A stretch of DNA of 38,752 bases, taken from CALLPQ01 sp039819545 (GTDB lineage: Bacteria > Pseudomonadota > Alphaproteobacteria > Caulobacterales > Parvularculaceae). Where the stretch lies: contig JBCBRS010000028.1 of assembly GCA_039819545.1 (NCBI GenBank), positions 1-38,752 on the forward strand. The letters run 5' to 3'. The position numbers and the translations under genes are program-made. Every line of letters begins with the position of its first letter. The stretch's first letter is position 1. This document shows, piece by piece, positions 9,158 through 21,038 of the stretch. The notes below the pieces were generated by a model. The model was not told the origin of the DNA. It saw only the letters and a list, made by a program, of their open reading frames with translations, and searched no databases.

Positions 9158-11310
9158 TCGGCACTATCGGAACGGGCGCCACGCGAGCGGCATGGCTTGG
9201 CGCGTTTCGGGGCAAGCGATGGGTACACGTCCTATTAGGCCTTATCGGTATGGCAGTAGCGATCCTGCTGCTCGACCGAGTGTTTCCACCGCCGCTGGCG
9301 CGGCTCGCCGATCAGGGCATCATTGTCCGCGATCATCAGGGTCAGTGGGTGCACGGCTTTACGAATGAGGCGGGACGCTGGCAATTTGCCGCCGACCTGA
9401 GCAAGATCGACCCTGCCTTTATTGAGGAGCTAATCGCCATTGAGGATCAGCGGTTTTATGACCATCCGGGTGTTGACGGCCAGGCGCTGATCCGTGCCAT
9501 GATCAATGGGGTGCGCGCAGGGCGGATTGTTTCAGGTGCCTCCACGATTACGATGCAAACGGCACGGTTGCTGGAGCCTAGGCCGCGCACGCTGACAGCA
9601 AAAGCGATTGAGATGATCCGGGCGCTGCAGTTGGAACGGCGCTTGACAAAAGACGAAATTCTCAGTGCCTATCTTACCCTTGCCCCCTACGGCAGCAATA
9701 TTCAAGGGGTTCATGCGGCAAGCCTGATTTGGTTTCAGCGCCCGCCCATTTATCTGACCCCGGCGCAGCGGGCTTTGCTTATCGCCTTGCCGCAAGCCCC
9801 GGAGGCGCGGCGGCCTGACCGTCGCGGGAAAAGTGCAAAGCGCGCGCGGAACAAGATCCTCGATAAAATCGTCAGTACCGGTCTGTTATCTGCGGAGGAT
9901 GCCCGGCAGGCAGCGCGTGATCGTGTGCCCACCGAACGCCATCCCTTACCCCGCGCAGCATGGCATCTTGCGCATCAAAGAGCGAACGACCCTGACTGGC
10001 AACGGGGCGCACTCGACCAGCGTCTGACCCTCGACCTGACGCTTCAGCGCCGTGCGCAGTCGATGCTCGCAACCTATCTGGGCCAAGGCGATGACGCGGT
10101 GACGGGCGCCATCATCATTGTGGAGAATAAATCCCGTGCGGTGCGGGCGCTGGTGGGTTCATCGGGGCTTGAGCGTCCGGGTGGATGGAATGATCTGACC
10201 CGCGCGGTACGCTCGCCGGGGTCAACGCTGAAACCCTTCATCTATGCCATGGCGTTTGATGACGGCAGCCTGGCACCTGATCAGGTCATCAATGACATGC
10301 CGCGTTCCTTTCAAGGCTATCGTCCGGAGAATTTTGACCGGACCTTTCGCGGCGAAGTGCGTATCCGCGATGCGTTGCAGCATTCCTTGAATATTCCTGC
10401 GGTGTTGGCGCTGGATCAGGTGGGGGCATCGCGATTTGCTGCGGCTCTCGACATGGTTGGTGTACGCATGCGCACGGTCCGCCGCGCAAAAAGTGCGGAT
10501 GGACTGGCGCTTGCCCTTGGCGGGGTCGGCATCACCATGCGCGAGCTCGCAACGCTTTATACTGGGCTTGCCAATGGGGGCGAAATTGCATCTCTGGTCT
10601 GGGCCGTCGACGCGGCGCGGCCAGAGAAAACCGACACCTATCAGTTAATATCGGCGCGTGCAGCACAGCGGATCACGGAAATTTTGCGCACCGCACCGTC
10701 GCTTGCCGGGCGGACGCCCGCCGCTTTGACACAGGCCGCGCCAGCCATTGCCTTCAAGACCGGTACCTCCTACGGGTTTCGCGATGCGTGGACGGCGGGG
10801 TATACGGATGAATATACAATTGTGGTTTGGATTGGCCGGGCCGATGGCGCGCCGCGCCCGGGGGCAACGGGCCGAAAGACCGCGGCCCCTTTGCTCTTTT
10901 CTTTGTTCGATCTTGTGGGAGAGACACCAGCGCGGACCAGTCTGGTTGCCGACGCCGCGCCCGAAGAGGAACCCGCTCTTTATCTCGCCAATATTCCAGT
11001 GCCTGCGCCAATTCGTGATCGACGCGCCAGCAAGCCCCAGATTACCTATCCGCGTGATCAGGTGTCGCTTTATCTTTCCTTTGACGATGCAAAGCCGGCG
11101 CAAACCAGCAAGCAACGTGGTTTTGTGCTGGCCGCTCAGGGTGGATCGGGACCCTTGCGCTGGTTTGTGAATGGCAAAGGCCTGCCCGTGGTCGATGGCG
11201 CCGACGGCCCGTTATGGCGCCCTGACCGGCCAGGATTTTTTGATATTGCCGTGACCGATGCCGCCGGCCAATCCCACAGTGTGCAGGTGCGGGTCCATGC
11301 CGGGCGCTAG
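9154..11310 (+). CDS. pbpC: Penicillin-binding protein 1C
   Basis: Bifunctional peptidoglycan synthase with glycosyltransferase (GT51) and transpeptidase domains, anchored in the inner membrane by one N-terminal helix (LLGLIGMAVAILLL). The glycosyltransferase glutamate is E97 in IAIEDQRFYDHPGVD. The transpeptidase motifs are SxxK at S357-K360 (GSTLKP), SLN at S411 and KTG at K535. The last 90 residues or so match the C-terminal domain typical of PBP1C. Translation starts at GTG in a GTGA overlap with the alpha-2-macroglobulin stop. At 718 residues the protein is a little shorter than the E. coli one (770). In the known pairing PbpC is thought to repair the wall where A2M meets invading proteases; that role is inferred, not shown. 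Confidence 0.96.
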   Translation: MIGTIGTGATRAAWLGAFRGKRWVHVLLGLIGMAVAILLLDRVFPPPLARLADQGIIVRDHQGQWVHGFTNEAGRWQFAADLSKIDPAFIEELIAIEDQRFYDHPGVDGQALIRAMINGVRAGRIVSGASTITMQTARLLEPRPRTLTAKAIEMIRALQLERRLTKDEILSAYLTLAPYGSNIQGVHAASLIWFQRPPIYLTPAQRALLIALPQAPEARRPDRRGKSAKRARNKILDKIVSTGLLSAEDARQAARDRVPTERHPLPRAAWHLAHQRANDPDWQRGALDQRLTLDLTLQRRAQSMLATYLGQGDDAVTGAIIIVENKSRAVRALVGSSGLERPGGWNDLTRAVRSPGSTLKPFIYAMAFDDGSLAPDQVINDMPRSFQGYRPENFDRTFRGEVRIRDALQHSLNIPAVLALDQVGASRFAAALDMVGVRMRTVRRAKSADGLALALGGVGITMRELATLYTGLANGGEIASLVWAVDAARPEKTDTYQLISARAAQRITEILRTAPSLAGRTPAALTQAAPAIAFKTGTSYGFRDAWTAGYTDEYTIVVWIGRADGAPRPGATGRKTAAPLLFSLFDLVGETPARTSLVADAAPEEEPALYLANIPVPAPIRDRRASKPQITYPRDQVSLYLSFDDAKPAQTSKQRGFVLAAQGGSGPLRWFVNGKGLPVVDGADGPLWRPDRPGFFDIAVTDAAGQSHSVQVRVHAGR

Positions 11311-12118
11311 GGGGCGGGCGTGCGGCCTCGCACGCCGCGCCGTTCTCGCTGGCGGGCTCTGCGCATCTTTCATCCGTGCACCACAGTTTGCGCGAGCCGC
11401 AAATGGCGAAGCGCGCCGTGCGATATTGGGTCATCGGTTTCGCGATGGTGAAGCGCTGTTCGAGGTGGTTGATCTTGTCAGTCCCCATCCCAACGCCCTG
11501 ATGCCCCGGGCCCGGTCTTTCGCCCGCGATGCGCGCGCCCTGATGGCCGATTGTCTTCGCGAGGTGTCGGGCGCGCCGGTTGAGCCCGTGGGTGAGCCAA
11601 ACCGCTGGGGTGTGCAACCGGTGATGGTCCCCGCGCGGGGCACCACCGAAAAAAGCCTTGCCGAAAAACTGGTGGCAAAAGGCGCCGCGCGTGTTCTTCC
11701 CACATCGAATAATCCAGTGCGCATTGCGGCACTGCTGGCCGCGGAGGAGCAGGCCCGTCTGGCGGGGGCGGGACTGTGGGGACTAAATTTTTATCGGGTC
11801 CGTAACGCCAATCTGGTTGATGACTGCCGCGATGCTATTGGCAGCATTCAGGTTTTGACCGGGACCGTCATGGAGGCGCGCCTCAGTCGGCGGCGGGCCT
11901 TTATCAATTTTGGGACGGACTACCGCGAGGATGTGACCGCAACTATTCCTGCCCGTGAGGCGCGCAAATGGTTCAACGCTGGCCGCACGATTGAAAGCTT
12001 GAGCGGGAAAACCATTCGTGTACGGGGCTATCTGGAGTGGATCAACGGCCCGTCACTGAGCCTGACCCATCCACAGGCCCTCGAAGTGCTCGGCGAGACC
12101 AATGCCGCTGCTGATTAG
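11297..12118 (+). CDS. Exported staphylococcal-nuclease-fold (TNase-like) protein, probably inactive
   Basis: The 273-residue product starts with a twin-arginine-like signal (ARRAVLAGGL, ending near APQFARA), so it is probably exported. The middle has the second half of a thermonuclease fold: SLAEKLVAKGAARV, then AALLAAEEQARLAGAGLWG, then a further C-terminal domain found in alphaproteobacterial relatives. Aligned by eye to S. aureus nuclease, the catalytic Arg35, Glu43 and Arg87 positions are not conserved (LFEVVDLVSPHP and NRWGVQP replace them), so it is more likely a binding protein than a nuclease. The ATG at 11297 overlaps the end of pbpC by 14 bp, making it the third gene of the operon. 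Its last bases overlap the end of convergent galU by 4 bp. Confidence 0.82.
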   Translation: MPGARGRACGLARRAVLAGGLCASFIRAPQFARAANGEARRAILGHRFRDGEALFEVVDLVSPHPNALMPRARSFARDARALMADCLREVSGAPVEPVGEPNRWGVQPVMVPARGTTEKSLAEKLVAKGAARVLPTSNNPVRIAALLAAEEQARLAGAGLWGLNFYRVRNANLVDDCRDAIGSIQVLTGTVMEARLSRRRAFINFGTDYREDVTATIPAREARKWFNAGRTIESLSGKTIRVRGYLEWINGPSLSLTHPQALEVLGETNAAAD

Positions 12119-12981
12119 CGCAACGTCTCCATATAGGCGGCGAGGGCGGGGCCGAACTCCGGGTGATCAAGCCCGAGTTTCACATTGGCCTGGAGCCAGC
12201 CGATCTTTGATCCACAATCATGGATTTCGCCTTCACACAAATAGGCGTGAAAATCCTGTTGCGTGGCTAGCGTATTCATGGAGTCCGTCAACTGAATTTC
12301 CCCGCCCGCGCCGCGCTCCTGCGTGGCGAGCAGATCGAAAATGTCCGGCTGCAGAATATAGCGCCCGATGATCCGATAGGTTGATGGCGCCTCATCGGCG
12401 GGCGGTTTTTCCACCATGCCCGCCATTTTGATCAATCGTCCATCCTGACCCACCGGGTTGATGACGCCATATTTGCTGGTGTCCTTGCGCGGCACGTCCT
12501 CAACCGAAACCAGATTACCGCCAACCGTGTTATGGGCATCCACAAGCTGTTTCAAAAATCCGGGGCGGCTGGCAACGATTTCATCGGGCAGTGAAACCGC
12601 AAAAGGTGCATCACCCACAAGCTCGCGTGCACACCACACCGCATGACCAAGGCCGAGGGGCGCTTGCTGACGGGTATAGGAGATCGTGCCCGCTGCGGGT
12701 ATCCGCGTTATCAGATCGTCGAGGATATCGGTTTTGCCTTTGCCCTTCAGCGTCGCTTCCAGTTCAAAGGCATGGTCGAAATAATCTTCAATGGCGCCTT
12801 TGCCGCGACCGGTCACCAGAATTACGTGCTCAATACCGGCGTCGTAGGCTTCGGAAATCACATAATCGATCAGGGGACGATCAACCACGGTGAGCATTTC
12901 TTTTGGCGTGGTTTTTGTTGCCGGCAAGACCCGCGTGCCAAGACCGGCCACGGGGACAACAAGCTTTTTAATGGGGGCCAT
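12115..12981 (-). CDS. galU: UTP-glucose-1-phosphate uridylyltransferase
   Basis: Makes UDP-glucose from UTP and glucose-1-phosphate in the cytoplasm, feeding polysaccharide synthesis. The nucleotidyltransferase signature GLGTRVLPATKTTPKEML is at residues 13-30, and later blocks EHVILVTGRGK, LGLGHAVWCAR and GVINPVG are typical of GalU. The length of 288 residues is standard. The start has an AAGGA site 6 bases upstream. The ugd gene at 26951 uses its product, although about 14 kb away. The DUF3089 gene lies upstream on the same strand 27 bp away, so the two may be co-transcribed. Confidence 0.96.
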   Translation of the reverse strand: MAPIKKLVVPVAGLGTRVLPATKTTPKEMLTVVDRPLIDYVISEAYDAGIEHVILVTGRGKGAIEDYFDHAFELEATLKGKGKTDILDDLITRIPAAGTISYTRQQAPLGLGHAVWCARELVGDAPFAVSLPDEIVASRPGFLKQLVDAHNTVGGNLVSVEDVPRKDTSKYGVINPVGQDGRLIKMAGMVEKPPADEAPSTYRIIGRYILQPDIFDLLATQERGAGGEIQLTDSMNTLATQQDFHAYLCEGEIHDCGSKIGWLQANVKLGLDHPEFGPALAAYMETLR

Positions 12982-13008
12982 GAGAATTCCTTATATTATG
13001 TATACGGA

Positions 13009-14271
13009 TTAATCGGGTACTTTTTTGATCGGGCTGTCGGTGAACTCAATCGCTCCGTCAATGGGGGTAAGCTGGCGAACCTGCTCGGCAAGCACCGGCG
13101 TATGCAAGAGGCGGCGTCTTTTCGCGTCGGCCGCAAGGTCACCGTAAAACCAGTTAAAAGGCCGTCGGCGCCATTGGCGCCCGAACCATCGGCGGGTGCG
13201 CAAATAGGCTTTTTCCGGTCGATCAATAAGGAGGATACCGTCGGTGCACTGCGCGGCAAAGGCTTTTGCGATCAAGGTTGGCTGTTGACCGGGGGCGAGA
13301 CCACCGGCGGATGCTGCGCCTCGGTGACGGGCTTGCGCGCTTGGAGATGATGTTGTCTCACCGGCCACCGGATTGACGCAGGCGATTGATGGCGCCTCAA
13401 AGGAGGTGAGGTCGAGCGTGCCCGCCTCCGACGTTACCCATGACAGAGCCCGGCGCCGTGTTCGCGTGATGGCGCGTGGCTCCTCCCGGTGGAGAGCTTG
13501 ATAGGTCACAACGCACAATGTGGCGGTTGTTGTCTTGCATAGGGGAAAACCGGACGCGGCGCTGCCTGCTTCTTCGGCGGGTTTGCTGGTGAATGCGGCC
13601 ATAGGTAAGCCGCGATCGATCAAATAGGCAGCCGTCAGGCGGCGGGCGAGCGCCGGATCATTGGCCATATGCTTTTTTAGGATGCCCGCCAGCAACAACG
13701 CCCCTTGTTGGTACCCCACGAGGATCAGGGGCCTGTCCGGATCTGCTTCGTTGAGGTACTGACGAAAGGCGCGCTCCACATCCTCAAAGGCGAGCGTGTA
13801 GGCTGCAAGTCCATCATATTTATGGGTAAACTGCGCGTAGAGGGCGGCGCTGCGATAATGCGGCGCGTAAACCTTACCCTCCTGGGCAAAGGGACCAAGC
13901 TCATTTGGCACCAGGGTTTGTGAAATTGTGCTGGCGATATCAGGGTCAGCGCTCAACCGGTTCCAGCGCTTTGCGGATGTGGCGGCGAACCCGTGCACGT
14001 AAAAGATATCAGCAAAGGGAGTCTCACCATCGCGGGCTGTTGCTTGCGCCGCCCACGCCTGATGCGCGGGATGGTATAGCCATGCTGCGGGCGTTTGGTA
14101 ATCCGGCGCGGGGGGCTGAATACTGGTTTGAAAGGGCGTGCGCGGATTGATCAGGAACCGACCAATATTATCCTGAAAGATAAACGCGGCGCCACCACCG
14201 AGTACAACGGCGCAGAGGAGGAGCCCGAAAAGGCCCCGCCCGGTGCCAAGAAGTCGCACAATTGCCGTCAT
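13009..14271 (-). CDS. DUF3089 alpha/beta-hydrolase-like protein lacking the nucleophile serine
   Basis: 420 residues with an N-terminal membrane anchor (GLFGLLLCAVVLGGGAAFIF). The following domain has the DUF3089 pattern: ADIFYVHGFAA near the start, then a strand and elbow LILVGYQQGALLLAG, then AAYLIDRGLP, and a late ACVNP block. In this family the elbow normally reads GHSQG with serine as nucleophile. Here it reads GYQQG, with Gln at residue 188, so hydrolase activity is doubtful unless another residue substitutes. It probably faces the periplasm. The ATG has only a weak Shine-Dalgarno site, but the anchor follows at once, as expected. It precedes galU by 27 bp on the same strand. Confidence 0.8.
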   Translation of the reverse strand: MTAIVRLLGTGRGLFGLLLCAVVLGGGAAFIFQDNIGRFLINPRTPFQTSIQPPAPDYQTPAAWLYHPAHQAWAAQATARDGETPFADIFYVHGFAATSAKRWNRLSADPDIASTISQTLVPNELGPFAQEGKVYAPHYRSAALYAQFTHKYDGLAAYTLAFEDVERAFRQYLNEADPDRPLILVGYQQGALLLAGILKKHMANDPALARRLTAAYLIDRGLPMAAFTSKPAEEAGSAASGFPLCKTTTATLCVVTYQALHREEPRAITRTRRRALSWVTSEAGTLDLTSFEAPSIACVNPVAGETTSSPSAQARHRGAASAGGLAPGQQPTLIAKAFAAQCTDGILLIDRPEKAYLRTRRWFGRQWRRRPFNWFYGDLAADAKRRRLLHTPVLAEQVRQLTPIDGAIEFTDSPIKKVPD

Positions 14272-14486
14272 GATCTGGTCATCTCACCGAAGGACGCTGA
14301 AAACGAAGCCCCTTGGCCTCGCCCGTGTCCTGATTTATAGCGCGCTCGCGCGGATCAGCAATCAGCCAACCCAAAGGGGGACGCTTTGGGTGTGAAGGCG
14401 CGGGTTTTCAAGGATGGTTAAGATTGGCGCAATAGCCTATCTTTGCGGTTTGGTGGGCGCTTGGCCCGGGGACGTGAGAGCGTGGC

Positions 14487-15329
14487 ATGACAGGTAGTAA
14501 CTCGACAGAACCCGGCACACAATCGGGGCAAACCGGACGGCAGGGTAAGCCCGCTGATCCCCTGATCAAACCTTCAAAACCGGGTCTTCTGGGCCGGCTG
14601 CGCGCCAATTTCCTGGCCGGGATTGTGGTGGCGGCGCCCATCGGTATCACCGTCGCCGCTATTTTGTGGTTTTTGAATGGACCCTTGAAACTGGTCGATA
14701 CTTTCGTGAAGGGCTGGCTTCCCGATAGTGGGAGCGATGTGGATGCGGTGCTCGAAGCAATCCCGTTTTTCGGGGTGCTGGTTGCAATCATTTTTCTGAT
14801 CTTTCTGGGGGCAATGGCCCGGAATTTTATCGGCAGCGCGCTCATCCGCGCTGGTGAGAATATTGTCGAGTCCATGCCAGTGGTGCGCAACCTGTACCGA
14901 TTTTTGAAAAACGTCTTTGAAACCGCCCTCCAGCAATCGGACCGTTCCTTCAAAGAAGTTGCGCTGGTGGAATATCCCTCAAAGGGCCTGTGGGTGATGG
15001 CCTTTGTGGTGGGCACGGCGAAGGGTGAACTTCGCGAGCAACTTGATGATCAGGGTACAGACTTGACCAGTATTTTTATCCCTACGGTCCCGAACCCGAC
15101 GTCGGGATTTTTGATCTTTGTGCCGCGTGCCTCCCTCCGGGTTCTTGAGATGACGGTGGAAGAAGCAGCCAAGACTGTCTTTTCCATGGGGCTCGTAGTG
15201 CCAGAGCGGCAATCGCCGGAAGATGCTGTCGTCGCCCTCGAACGGCTGGCGACGGAGGCCGCCGTCGAAGAGATTGAAGGGGCAAAGGCAGGCGGCTGGT
15301 TCAAGCGCAAAAAGACGAACGTTAAGTAG
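14487..15329 (+). CDS. DUF502 family inner-membrane protein
   Basis: 280 residues. After a polar, proline-rich 30-residue leader come two membrane segments: FLAGIVVAAPIGITVAAILWFL (about 42-64) and FFGVLVAIIFLIFLGAM (about 93-110). Next is the conserved SMPVVRNLYRFLKNVFE block and the soluble domain containing VALVEYPSKGLWVMAFV and PTVPNPTSGFLIFVP, which are hallmarks of DUF502. The biochemical function of the family is unknown. The C-terminus is basic (WFKRKKTNVK). It is divergent from the DUF3089 gene across about 215 bp that probably holds both promoters. Confidence 0.9.
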   Translation: MTGSNSTEPGTQSGQTGRQGKPADPLIKPSKPGLLGRLRANFLAGIVVAAPIGITVAAILWFLNGPLKLVDTFVKGWLPDSGSDVDAVLEAIPFFGVLVAIIFLIFLGAMARNFIGSALIRAGENIVESMPVVRNLYRFLKNVFETALQQSDRSFKEVALVEYPSKGLWVMAFVVGTAKGELREQLDDQGTDLTSIFIPTVPNPTSGFLIFVPRASLRVLEMTVEEAAKTVFSMGLVVPERQSPEDAVVALERLATEAAVEEIEGAKAGGWFKRKKTNVK

Positions 15330-15470
15330 GCGCGACCCCCCTCACTGACGTTGAGCGCTAACGCACCTCTCGTTACCTCAGCAAGTCCCGGTCTCTCTTC
15401 CCCATTTCACACCAGCGCGGCTTTGCTATAGCGTTCTGTCAACAGTCATTTTACCGGTGAGGGGTTGCCC

Positions 15471-17543
15471 ATGCGCACTGTATCGAAGATCGCAGTATTT
15501 CTGTCTGTCCTTGTTTTGGCGTTTATCCATAAGGGTGCGCGCGCCGAGGACGATCATCGTGCGTTCACGGCGGCGGATGTCTTTGATCTTGAGTGGGCCG
15601 ACGCGCCGGAAATTTCCCCCGACGGAAAGCATGCGCTTTACATCCGCCGGTTCAACGATGTGATGGTTGACCGCACGCGGGCCCATGTATGGTTGGTCTC
15701 GCTTGATGGCACCACCCACGAGCCGCTGCTCGCCGATGCCGGCTCCTACGCCTCACCGCGCTGGTCACCAGAGGGCGACCGCATTGCCTACCTGCAATCG
15801 CAGGATGGGCGCACCGGGCTCTATGTCTATTATCTGGAGAGTGGACGCCGCGCGCTGCTTGCGACCTATACGGAACGACCGCGCAATCTTGTCTGGGCGC
15901 CCGATGGTAAAAACCTTGCATTTTCCATGGCCGTACCGGCGCAGGGCAAACCGCTTGTAAAAAGCCCGAAAAAACCGAAAGGCGCAAAATGGGCAGAACC
16001 GCCCCGGGTGATTGACCGAGCGCGATACCGTACCAACGCGGCCGGTTTTCTCGATCTTGCCTATACGCATATTTTTGTTGTCCCTGCCGATGGTGGCACC
16101 GCGCGGCAATTGACGAGCGGTGAGTTCAACCATGGCGGGCCGCTTTCCTTCACCCCCGACAGCGCAGAGATCTTGTTTTCTGCCAACCGGCATCCGGGCT
16201 GGGCGCTGGAATCGCGGGAGGCGGATATTTTTGCCGTCGCGGTGGAGGCGGGCACGCTTCGGCAATTGACCGATAGCCCGGGCGTGGAAGCATCGCCAAC
16301 GGTCTCACCCAATGGCCGTCGCATTGCCTATCTGCGCACCAGCAATGCGCGCGAGCCCTTTTTGCCAACGGACGTTTACGTGATGGACCGTACGGGAAGT
16401 AATGCGACGCTGATGACTGAGGGGCTTGATCGGCGCGCTGGCAACCCGCAATGGCTTTCCAATGACGAGATTGCCTTCACCTATCAAGAGCGCGGCGAAA
16501 ACCTGATTGGTAAGGTGGGTATCAATGGGCAGCGACGGGTTGCCGTGGAAGGGATTGGCGGAACGACGATTGGCCGGCCCTATGTGAGCGGGACCTATGA
16601 TGCCGGTCGCGGCGGCGCGATTGTCTATACCAAGGGGACGGTGCATCGGCCCGCTGATCTTTTTGTATTACGCGGTGGGCGGACAAAACGCCTGACTGCC
16701 CTGAACGAAGATGTACTTGCCCACCGGGACCTCGGTGCTGTGCGCTCTTTCACCTATGCGTCCTCCCTTGATGGGCTGGAAATCGAGGGTTGGATGATCA
16801 CGCCGCCGGACTATGAGGAGGGCAAGACCTATCCCCTGATCATCGAAATTCATGGCGGCCCGCACCTTGCCTACGGCCCGCATTTTTCTGCGGAGCTGCA
16901 ACGCATGGCGGCGGCGGGCTATGTGGTGATCTATGACAATCACCGCGGCTCCATCGGGTATGGCAGCGACTTTGCCAACCTCCTCAAATATAAATATTCG
17001 AGCCCGGATGATTTTGCCGACCATATGTCGGCGGTGGATTGGGCCATCGAAAATGGCTTTGCTGACGAGAATAACTTATTCATCGCGGGCGGTTCGGCGG
17101 GCGGCATTGCGGCTGCCTATGCCATCGGTCTGACCAACCGGTTCAACGCGGCCATGGCGGCCAAACCGGTGATCAACTGGGTATCCAAAGTGCTGACCGC
17201 CGATAGCTATATCGGTCAGATTACAAACCAGTTCCCGGGGCCCCCATGGGAAGCGCTGGACCATTACTGGGCCCGCTCTCCCTTATCGCTGGTCGGCAAT
17301 GTGGAAACACCCACCATGCTGATCACCGGAGAAAATGATTATCGCACGCCGATTTCCGAGACGGAGCAGTTCTATCAAGCCCTACAACTGCGCGAGGTGC
17401 CCAGCGTCATGGTCCGCATCCCGGGTGCCAATCACGGCATTGCCAGCCGACCTTCACGCCTGAATGCGAAGACCGATTATACGCTAGCGTGGTTCGAGAA
17501 ATACCGGGTGGGTATGCAGGAAAAACCCAATATAAAAGACTGA
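15471..17543 (+). CDS. Secreted S9 family peptidase (prolyl oligopeptidase / acylaminoacyl-peptidase type)
   Basis: Serine peptidase of 690 residues with an N-terminal signal peptide (KIAVFLSVLVLAFIHKGARAED). A seven-bladed propeller of WD40-like repeats follows (for example EISPDGKHALY and RWSPEGDRIAYL). The C-terminal alpha/beta-hydrolase domain holds the catalytic triad: S542 in GGSAGG, D623 in GENDYRTP and H655 in GANHG. The start at 15471 is preceded by GTGAGGGG with 6 bases spacing; an in-frame TTG at 15465 is too close to it. It probably works in the periplasm on short peptides; the exact substrate cannot be read from sequence. It lies 141 bp after the DUF502 gene, so it may have its own promoter. 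Confidence 0.93.
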   Translation: MRTVSKIAVFLSVLVLAFIHKGARAEDDHRAFTAADVFDLEWADAPEISPDGKHALYIRRFNDVMVDRTRAHVWLVSLDGTTHEPLLADAGSYASPRWSPEGDRIAYLQSQDGRTGLYVYYLESGRRALLATYTERPRNLVWAPDGKNLAFSMAVPAQGKPLVKSPKKPKGAKWAEPPRVIDRARYRTNAAGFLDLAYTHIFVVPADGGTARQLTSGEFNHGGPLSFTPDSAEILFSANRHPGWALESREADIFAVAVEAGTLRQLTDSPGVEASPTVSPNGRRIAYLRTSNAREPFLPTDVYVMDRTGSNATLMTEGLDRRAGNPQWLSNDEIAFTYQERGENLIGKVGINGQRRVAVEGIGGTTIGRPYVSGTYDAGRGGAIVYTKGTVHRPADLFVLRGGRTKRLTALNEDVLAHRDLGAVRSFTYASSLDGLEIEGWMITPPDYEEGKTYPLIIEIHGGPHLAYGPHFSAELQRMAAAGYVVIYDNHRGSIGYGSDFANLLKYKYSSPDDFADHMSAVDWAIENGFADENNLFIAGGSAGGIAAAYAIGLTNRFNAAMAAKPVINWVSKVLTADSYIGQITNQFPGPPWEALDHYWARSPLSLVGNVETPTMLITGENDYRTPISETEQFYQALQLREVPSVMVRIPGANHGIASRPSRLNAKTDYTLAWFEKYRVGMQEKPNIKD

Positions 17544-17781
17544 CGCGTCCGCAGCGCGTCTCAGCGTCTTTCACAAGTGGGCAGCGACGGAGCAACAGGC
17601 CCGCGCCGTGATCCCGGTTTGCAGGCAACGGCTTATTCGGGCAGCAAAAACTATCTGTGCGCCGTAACCCCTAACGGTGCGCCCCTGCATGAACCGGAAT
17701 ACTGACGACCATCTGGTGAAACCGGTTTTTCAACACCTGCAGCCCAAAAACGGCCCCTAGAACCTGATCCGGAACGGGCTC
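17544..17781. other. Gap between convergent S9 peptidase and uvrA
   Basis: 238 bp without a gene. GACGCG and CGCGTC arms near 17543-17561 form a short GC-rich hairpin just after the peptidase stop, but no T-run follows directly. I see no repeat, RNA gene or clear terminator for uvrA. Confidence 0.4.
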
Positions 17782-20757
<2,976 letters not shown>

Positions 20758-20850
20758 AGAATTCTCAACAGGTTCGTTTGGAGGCGTTACGGTCTTCAAA
20801 ACGGCAACTGCCGTGCAGGCCGATGGGGCCCGGTTTTGCCAATGCTATAA

Positions 20851-20877
20851 GGCCTTTGATGTACGCGACCAAAGGCC
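20851..20877. other. Perfect 8-bp inverted repeat
   Basis: GGCCTTTG at 20851-20858 pairs exactly with CAAAGGCC at 20870-20877 around an 11-base loop. No T-run follows on either strand, so it is not a classic terminator. It would lie in the uvrA leader transcript, about 95 bp before the start codon. Confidence 0.5.
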
Positions 20878-20899
20878 AAACGGCTCTATTGTGGGCGTG

Positions 20900-20908
20900 T
20901 GTGGATAA
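20900..20908 (-). promoter_or_regulatory. DnaA-box match
   Basis: TGTGGATAA on the forward strand is TTATCCACA on the reverse strand, the strong DnaA consensus. A weaker relative, TGTGCATAC, lies at 20928-20936. A single exact match can occur by chance in a window of this size (roughly 0.3 expected with even base composition), so function is unproven. Confidence 0.35.
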
Positions 20909-20997
20909 ATTGCGTGCGATGGACACCTGTGCATACCGCGCGGACCGGGATTTGCGTTTGTTTGGCGTTTTTCCCTTGCCAACAGCGTCTATTTTGT

Positions 20998-21012
20998 GAA
21001 CATTAAGAGAAC
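20998..21012 (+). promoter_or_regulatory. LexA operator (SOS box, GAAC-N7-GAAC)
   Basis: The sequence GAACATTAAGAGAAC matches the alphaproteobacterial LexA direct repeat GAAC-N7-GAAC (GTTC-N7-GTTC on the other strand) exactly. It lies between uvrA and ssb, 241 bp from the former and 255 bp from the latter, and overlaps a possible uvrA promoter. uvrA and ssb are classic SOS genes, so the context supports the call. Confidence 0.8.
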
Positions 21013-21038
21013 ATAGTCGGTGGGCTGAACGCCTGCAA
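21010..21038 (-). promoter_or_regulatory. Possible uvrA promoter
   Basis: On the reverse strand TTGCAG (21033-21038) and TATGTT (21010-21015) are separated by 17 bases. Each hexamer is only a partial sigma-70 match. The -10 end lies in the LexA operator, which is a sensible place for repression. Confidence 0.35.
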
